A stretch of DNA of 64,000 nucleotides from Strongylocentrotus purpuratus (Eukaryota > Echinodermata > Echinoidea > Camarodonta > Strongylocentrotidae), in contig NW_022145549.1 in assembly GCF_000002235.5 (NCBI RefSeq), forward strand, positions 808,501 through 872,500, in the 5' to 3' direction. Position numbers and translations under genes: made by a program. Positions 63,898 to 64,000 of the stretch are shown one piece after another. The notes beneath the pieces are model-generated. The model had not been told where the DNA came from and ran no database searches. It saw nothing but the letters and a program-made list of their open reading frames with translations. Every line of letters starts with the position of its first letter. Position 1 is the stretch's first letter.

Positions 63898-64000
63898 CTC
63901 AGAGCCATATTGCATGACACTATTAGTTAATCTTTTGAAAGACCGTAGATTGGTTGCCCACTCGTCCAAGTTCACAGCCTCAGGATCAACATAATAACAC
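63898..64000 (-). CDS. Coiled-coil protein, first visible exon (partial)
   Basis: Minus-strand exon running off the right edge; donor GTAAATAC just below 63898, phase 0. It encodes YYVDPEAVNLDEWATNLRSF then KRLTNSVMQYGSE, not low-complexity. From here nineteen exons join in one frame to the TAA at 44543: 1090 codons. Order along the protein: folded N-terminal part (this exon and 62326), acidic and Ser/Arg/Pro-rich middle (61220 to 54415), then about 300 residues of Glu/Arg/Lys coiled coil (52909 to 45674) and a Trp/Tyr-rich tail. The 5' end of the gene is outside the window. Function unknown; the layout suggests a cytoskeletal or ciliary scaffold, which is only inference. Confidence 0.75.

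Noticed and set aside
1-64000. Retrovirus-like or other LTR-bearing element
   Set aside because: No long terminal repeats, protease, integrase or envelope-like frames were recognised; every reverse-transcriptase remnant seen fits LINE families.

Overview
The window looks like a stretch of echinoderm nuclear DNA, most likely sea urchin: it is AT-rich, intron-dense and packed with short inverted-repeat DNA transposons, tRNA-derived SINEs, LINE fragments and ATT/ATC/AGT microsatellites. It carries two gene types known to be expanded in sea urchins, a multi-domain scavenger-receptor cysteine-rich (SRCR) receptor and a divergent rhodopsin-like GPCR. The assignment to an echinoderm is inference from this content; no species-specific marker was identified. 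Four protein genes could be assembled exon by exon, each with intact splice sites and a consistent reading frame. (1) Minus strand, 764-7923: the 5' half of an SLC1-type glutamate/neutral amino acid transporter (five exons, 297 codons, continuing beyond base 1). (2) Plus strand, 14940-23294: a complete nine-exon SRCR receptor (792 aa: signal peptide, six SRCR domains, Ser/Thr-rich linker, one membrane helix, short tail), with every intron in phase 1. (3) Plus strand, 27345-33247: a two-exon seven-helix receptor (289 aa) with a 5.0-kb repeat-filled intron. (4) Minus strand, 44543-64000: nineteen exons (1090 aa visible) of a long acidic, Ser/Arg-rich and then coiled-coil protein, entering from beyond base 64000 and ending at a conserved-looking Trp/Tyr-rich C-terminus. 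Layout: 1-745 higher-order CAT satellite; 764-7923 transporter with many inserted elements; 8-9.1 kb nested transposons; 9.1-14.9 kb gene-free, with SINEs and a 5'-truncated LINE (11717-13325); 14.9-23.3 kb SRCR gene; 23.3-27.3 kb LINE remnants, a foldback element, a SINE and decayed copies of the GPCR start region; 27.3-33.2 kb GPCR; 33.2-44.5 kb gene-free, with a TTAA-ended element, a 1.1-kb minisatellite and SINEs; 44.5-64 kb coiled-coil gene. The genes are not an operon and share no evident pathway; they are neighbours in an ordinary metazoan chromosome. The most informative observations are: a 211-bp near-perfect palindrome flanked by a 9-bp direct repeat inside another repeat; an internal exon-plus-intron duplication in the coiled-coil gene, one copy of which holds a TA-flanked MITE while its sister copy preserves the empty site; and several decayed tandem copies of the GPCR 5' region. 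No retrovirus-like element, CRISPR array, rRNA or independent tRNA gene was recognised.
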